DNA of 6,191 bases from Deltaproteobacteria bacterium. GTDB taxonomy: Bacteria > Desulfobacterota > DSM-4660 > Desulfatiglandales > B25-G16. Below the pieces are notes generated by a model. That model made no database searches. It was not told where the DNA came from and saw only the letters and a list, made by a program, of their open reading frames with translations. Both the position numbers and the translations under genes were made by a program. Positions within the stretch are counted from its first letter, which is position 1. Each line of letters starts with the position of its first letter. This document shows positions 3,990-6,191 of this stretch, in pieces. Location: assembly GCA_003646935.1 (NCBI GenBank), contig QMLW01000132.1, positions 1-6,191 on the forward strand, read 5' to 3'.

Positions 3990-5099
3990 ATGGGAGAAAG
4001 GTCGAAAGGGGAACAAAAGGATCTGCTGATACTGGAGCATGCGGTTGAGAGCACCGTTGAGGGCTTTGTCACCATAGACGAGCATCACAGGGTGGTATTT
4101 TTTAACAAGGCCGCGGAGGATATCTTCGGATACACCAGGGATGAGGCCGTGGGCAAGGACCTCAACGACATCATGTCCCCGAGCTGTAGTAAAAATCACC
4201 GCGAGGCGGTGGCTCGATATGTCGAAACAAGGGTGCCGAGGCGCATCGGCCACGAAACGGAGATGATTGCCACCCGAAAAAACGGCGAGACCTTTCCCGC
4301 GCTCATTTCATTTTCCGTCACCGAGGTGAATGACAAGCTTTTCTTTACCGGGATTGTGCGTGATCTAACGGAGACGAAAAGGCTTCAGGAACAGATCATG
4401 CGATCCGAGCGGCTCGCTGCACTCGGGCAATCGGTCGCGGAGATTACCCATGAGATAAAGAATCCGTTGATGCTGATAGGCGGCTTCGCACAACAGTTGA
4501 GAAGGACCATCAGCGACGAGAAAGGCCTCCAAAAGCTAGGCATTATCATACAAGAGGTCGAACGCTTTGAGAGGCTTTTGGCCGAACTAAGGGAATTTTA
4601 TCTTCCTTCATCCATTGCCTCTGAGAGGGTGGATATAGAGGATCTACAGGAAGAGACCCTCTCCATGGTCAAGAAGGAATGCAGTGAGAAGAACGTGAAG
4701 ATCGATCTTCAGGTGGAAAAAGGCGCGAAACTCGTGGAAGGCGATCGGAATAAGTTGAAACAGGTGTTGCTGAATTTGTTCAAGAATGCAGTGGATGCCA
4801 TGGACCAGGGTGGGGCTCTCTCGATTACCGCTCGGCCCTCAGGAGAGAACGTGGAGATAACGATTGTTGATGAGGGTTGCGGAATCCCGGAGGCGGATAC
4901 GGAGAAGATATTCGCACCGTTTTATACGACCAAGAGCCACGGCACAGGGCTGGGGCTCTCCATCTCAAGGAGGATTATCGAGGAGCATAAGGGAGGTTCT
5001 CTGAGCGTGGAAAGCGAGGAAGGCAAGGGGACCATCTTTACGATCACCTTGCCCGCCTACCATGACGTTTCCGGAAGCTCGGGAGGGGATAAGGGATAG
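3990..5099 (+). CDS. Soluble PAS-domain sensor histidine kinase (NtrB-like layout)
   Basis: This 369-residue protein has no signal peptide or membrane helix, so it is a cytoplasmic sensor. Residues about 12-130 form a PAS domain: AVESTVEGFVTIDEHHRVVF, FNKAAEDIFGY, then ATRKNGETFPALISFS and FFTGIVRDLTETKRL. A short coiled linker leads into the dimerisation/phosphoacceptor domain with His154 in AEITHEIKNPL. The ATPase domain shows the N box (NLFKNAVDAM, 262-271), G1 (DEGCGIP, 294-300), F box (FAPFYTTK, 308-315) and G2 (GTGLGLS, 318-324), so kinase activity is expected. The ligand is unknown. ATG 3990 is the only ATG before the PAS domain, because a stop at 3975-3977 closes the frame upstream, but it lacks a good ribosome-binding site. 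No receiver partner follows, so it is an orphan in this window. The next gene has a sigma-54 promoter, so an AtoC/NtrC-type partner is plausible. Confidence 0.92.
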   Translation: MGERSKGEQKDLLILEHAVESTVEGFVTIDEHHRVVFFNKAAEDIFGYTRDEAVGKDLNDIMSPSCSKNHREAVARYVETRVPRRIGHETEMIATRKNGETFPALISFSVTEVNDKLFFTGIVRDLTETKRLQEQIMRSERLAALGQSVAEITHEIKNPLMLIGGFAQQLRRTISDEKGLQKLGIIIQEVERFERLLAELREFYLPSSIASERVDIEDLQEETLSMVKKECSEKNVKIDLQVEKGAKLVEGDRNKLKQVLLNLFKNAVDAMDQGGALSITARPSGENVEITIVDEGCGIPEADTEKIFAPFYTTKSHGTGLGLSISRRIIEEHKGGSLSVESEEGKGTIFTITLPAYHDVSGSSGGDKG

Positions 5100-5103
5100 C
5101 CTT

Positions 5104-5142
5104 TTTATGTCGAAAATAATACATTTACGTCAAAAATAGGAC
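5104..5142. promoter_or_regulatory. Pair of 19-bp imperfect direct repeats with GTC-N8-(G/T)AC cores
   Basis: TTTATGTCGAAAATAATAC (5104-5122) and TTTACGTCAAAAATAGGAC (5124-5142) agree at 15 of 19 positions with a 20-bp period, so they lie on the same face of the helix. Their cores are GTC-N8-TAC (5109-5122) and GTC-N8-GAC (5129-5142), with A/T-rich centres. They begin 4 bp after the kinase stop codon and lie about 210-250 bp upstream of the sigma-54 promoter. They are good candidates for activator (enhancer) binding. Confidence 0.45.
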
Positions 5143-5195
5143 TATAGTATAACCTACTGAAGTGACATACACTTTTCCTCTCGACTAACCCGATA

Positions 5196-5211
5196 TGTCT
5201 CAATTTAGACA
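5196..5211. promoter_or_regulatory. Palindrome TGTC-N8-GACA, candidate enhancer site
   Basis: TGTCTCAATTTAGACA is an exact inverted repeat of five bases per arm. Its GTC-N8-GAC core has the same geometry as the pair at 5109-5142. It sits about 140 bp upstream of the sigma-54 -24 element, a usual distance for a bacterial enhancer-binding protein. The binding protein is not known. Confidence 0.45.
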
Positions 5212-5352
5212 GTTTCACCACCCAGCCGCATACAGGCTCACCATGAATTAAGGCATCACCTCGGCGATAGGAGCCCTAATCCAGCCGTTGCCAGGCCCCT
5301 TTCACAGGTCAGGGCCTCTCTGTTGCCCTTCGGGTATTGAAATTCCAACAAC

Positions 5353-5368
5353 TGGCATTATATTTGCA
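5353..5368 (+). promoter_or_regulatory. Sigma-54 (RpoN) promoter upstream of the Nfu gene
   Basis: TGGCATTATATTTGCA has GG at 5354-5355 and GC at 5366-5367, exactly 10 bases apart, matching the TGGCA-N7-TTGC -24/-12 consensus. Transcription would start near 5379, about 50 nt before ATG 5429. Such promoters need an ATP-using activator bound upstream, consistent with the sites at 5104-5211. Confidence 0.75.
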
Positions 5369-5394
5369 TCATTCTAAGTTTGATAGTAACCGTA

Positions 5395-5409
5395 GCGCTC
5401 AGAGAGCGC
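5395..5409 (+). other. Leader hairpin before the Nfu ribosome-binding site
   Basis: GCGCTC (5395-5400) and GAGCGC (5404-5409) form a 6-bp GC-rich stem with an AGA loop, ending 5 nt before the AGAGGAGG ribosome-binding site (5414-5421). There is no T-run, so it is not a terminator. It may protect the 5' end or tune translation. Confidence 0.45.
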
Positions 5410-5428
5410 AAATAGAGGAGGCAGCATA

Positions 5429-5653
5429 ATGAAGGAAAAAGTGGAAGCAACACTAGGCAGAATTAAACCAGCGCTTCAGGCTGACGGTGGTGATGTGGAA
5501 CTGGTGGAAGTCACTCCGGAAGGCGTGGTTAAGGTGAAATTAACCGGCGCGTGTGCTGGATGTCCCATGAGCCAGATGACCCTGAAAATGGGAATAGAGA
5601 GCCAGCTCAAGAAGGAAGTGCCTGAGGTTACAGAAGTAGTAAGCGTAACATAG
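5429..5653 (+). CDS. NifU C-terminal domain (Nfu-type) iron-sulfur cluster scaffold
   Basis: This 74-residue protein is a stand-alone Nfu domain that would bind a [4Fe-4S] cluster between two subunits and pass it to target enzymes in the cytoplasm. The family signatures are clear: IKPALQADGGDVELVEV at residues 12-28, then KLTGACAGCPMSQMTLKMGIE at 37-57 with the cluster-ligand pair Cys42-x-x-Cys45, and a closing acidic VPEVTEVVSV strand. The N-terminal IscU-like and ferredoxin-like parts of full NifU are absent, which is normal for small Nfu proteins. ATG 5429 follows AGAGGAGG with 7-nt spacing. It is monocistronic, placed between a sigma-54 promoter and an intrinsic terminator. Sigma-54 control is unusual for a housekeeping scaffold and suggests conditional demand, perhaps tied to nitrogen or stress metabolism; that link is inference. 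Confidence 0.92.
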   Translation: MKEKVEATLGRIKPALQADGGDVELVEVTPEGVVKVKLTGACAGCPMSQMTLKMGIESQLKKEVPEVTEVVSVT

Positions 5654-5654
5654 G

Positions 5655-5666
5655 TTAGGTACCTAA
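5655..5666. other. 12-bp perfect palindrome after the Nfu stop
   Basis: TTAGGTACCTAA is fully self-complementary and begins 2 bp after the stop codon. As RNA it has no loop, so a DNA-binding site is likelier than a hairpin. It may be chance. Confidence 0.3.
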
Positions 5667-5691
5667 AACAGCATAAGAGCCCAACAACGAG

Positions 5692-5738
5692 AGGTTCAGG
5701 GTGCGTCGTATCGGATGTGCAGCTGAACCTTTTCGTTT
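5692..5738 (+). terminator. Likely intrinsic terminator of the Nfu gene
   Basis: AGGTTCAG (5692-5699) pairs exactly with CTGAACCT (5723-5730), and a short inner TGC/GCA pairing is possible in the 23-nt loop. The stem runs into TTTTCGTTT (5730-5738). The long loop and interrupted T-run make it moderate rather than strong. It separates the Nfu gene from the DUF255 gene that starts 13 nt later. Confidence 0.6.
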
Positions 5739-5750
5739 ATTGGAATTGAA

Positions 5751-6191
5751 ATGAACAGGAGACGGCCAAACAGGCTCATCGGGGAGAAAAGCCCGTACCT
5801 GCTACAGCATGCCTATAACCCCGTTGACTGGCATCCCTGGGGGGGATGAGGCATTCGAAAAGGCCCAAAAGCAGAACAGGCCCATCTTTCTTTCCATCGG
5901 CTATTCCGCCTGCCACTGGTGTCACGTGATGGAGAAGGAGTCCTTTGAGGATAACTACGTAGCCAGATTGATGAATGATGCATTCGTGAGCATAAAGGTG
6001 GACAGGGAAGAGAGGCCCGATATCGATAGCGTGTACATGACGGTCTGCCAGATGATGACCGGAAGCGGGGGATGGCCGCTCACCATTGTCATGACACCGG
6101 AGAAAAAGCCGTTCTTTGCCGCCACCTATCTTTCCAAGGAGGCCAGGTTCGGCAGGGCGGGGATGAAAGAGCTGATTCCTCGGATCAAGGG
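5751..6191 (+). pseudogene. DUF255 thioredoxin-fold protein (YyaL/SPATA20-like), frameshifted, 3' partial
   Basis: ATG 5751 opens [20 protein letters not shown] and reaches [10 protein letters not shown], then stops at TGA 5847-5849. Shifting by one base after the seven-G run (5839-5845) gives [20 protein letters not shown], then [28 protein letters not shown] and [12 protein letters not shown], open to the window end. Together these are the N-terminal part of the DUF255 family: a thioredoxin-like domain with a CHWC motif, joined in full-length members (about 600-700 residues) to a six-hairpin glycosidase-like domain that lies beyond the window. Family members read PWGDEAF or PWGEEAF here, which needs six Gs, so one G is extra. 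It may be a sequencing or assembly error, a true null mutation, or slippage-prone expression. The ribosome-binding site before 5751 is weak (GGAATTG). Biochemical function of the family is not well defined. Confidence 0.85.

Overview
The window looks like a stretch of a free-living anaerobic bacterial chromosome. The best guess is Deltaproteobacteria / Desulfobacterota. This rests on the style of the PAS histidine kinase, a sigma-54 promoter, the density of small toxin-antitoxin-like pairs, and degenerate TTGAACC-rich intergenic repeats. No rRNA or taxonomic marker is present, so the assignment is inference.

Layout. (1) Positions 2-232 are the 3' end of a DUF4143-type AAA ATPase. (2) Positions 453-1089 hold a very short upstream ORF with a strong ribosome-binding site, overlapping a complete nicotinamidase (pncA-like). 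(3) On the minus strand, 1736-1199 is an overlapping DUF2442/DUF4160 pair. (4) Positions 1759-2139 are a repeat-rich, AT-rich spacer that ends in a vapBC control region: a tandem 14-bp repeat, a sigma-70 promoter and an 8-bp inverted repeat. (5) Positions 2140-2770 are vapB and vapC, overlapping by 23 nt, with vapC probably starting at TTG. (6) Positions about 2793-3328 hold a small inverted-repeat element butted against a cation diffusion facilitator gene that breaks off in transmembrane segment 4. (7) Positions 3329-3862 are non-coding, with more copies of the TTGAACC repeat. (8) Positions 3863-5099 are a near-consensus sigma-70 promoter, a leader with two competing hairpins, and a soluble PAS histidine kinase. 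(9) Positions 5100-5428 are a regulatory spacer with three GTC-N8-GAC-like sites and a well-formed sigma-54 promoter. (10) Positions 5429-5653 are a stand-alone NifU C-terminal (Nfu) iron-sulfur scaffold protein, followed by a terminator. (11) From 5751 to the window end is the start of a DUF255 thioredoxin-fold protein whose frame is broken by one extra G in a run of seven.

How it fits together. The first half is accessory in character: two small TA-like modules, a truncated transporter and dispersed repeats. The second half suggests a regulatory unit. The orphan NtrB-like kinase is constitutively promoted and lies just upstream of a sigma-54-controlled Nfu gene that carries candidate enhancer sites. 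A kinase of this kind would normally act through a sigma-54 activator, but no response regulator is encoded here, so the functional link is an inference. Nothing in the window looks like a completely new defence or mobile system. The most rewarding items are the sigma-54/enhancer architecture, the competing leader hairpins, the vapBC control region and the repeat-bounded transporter truncation.
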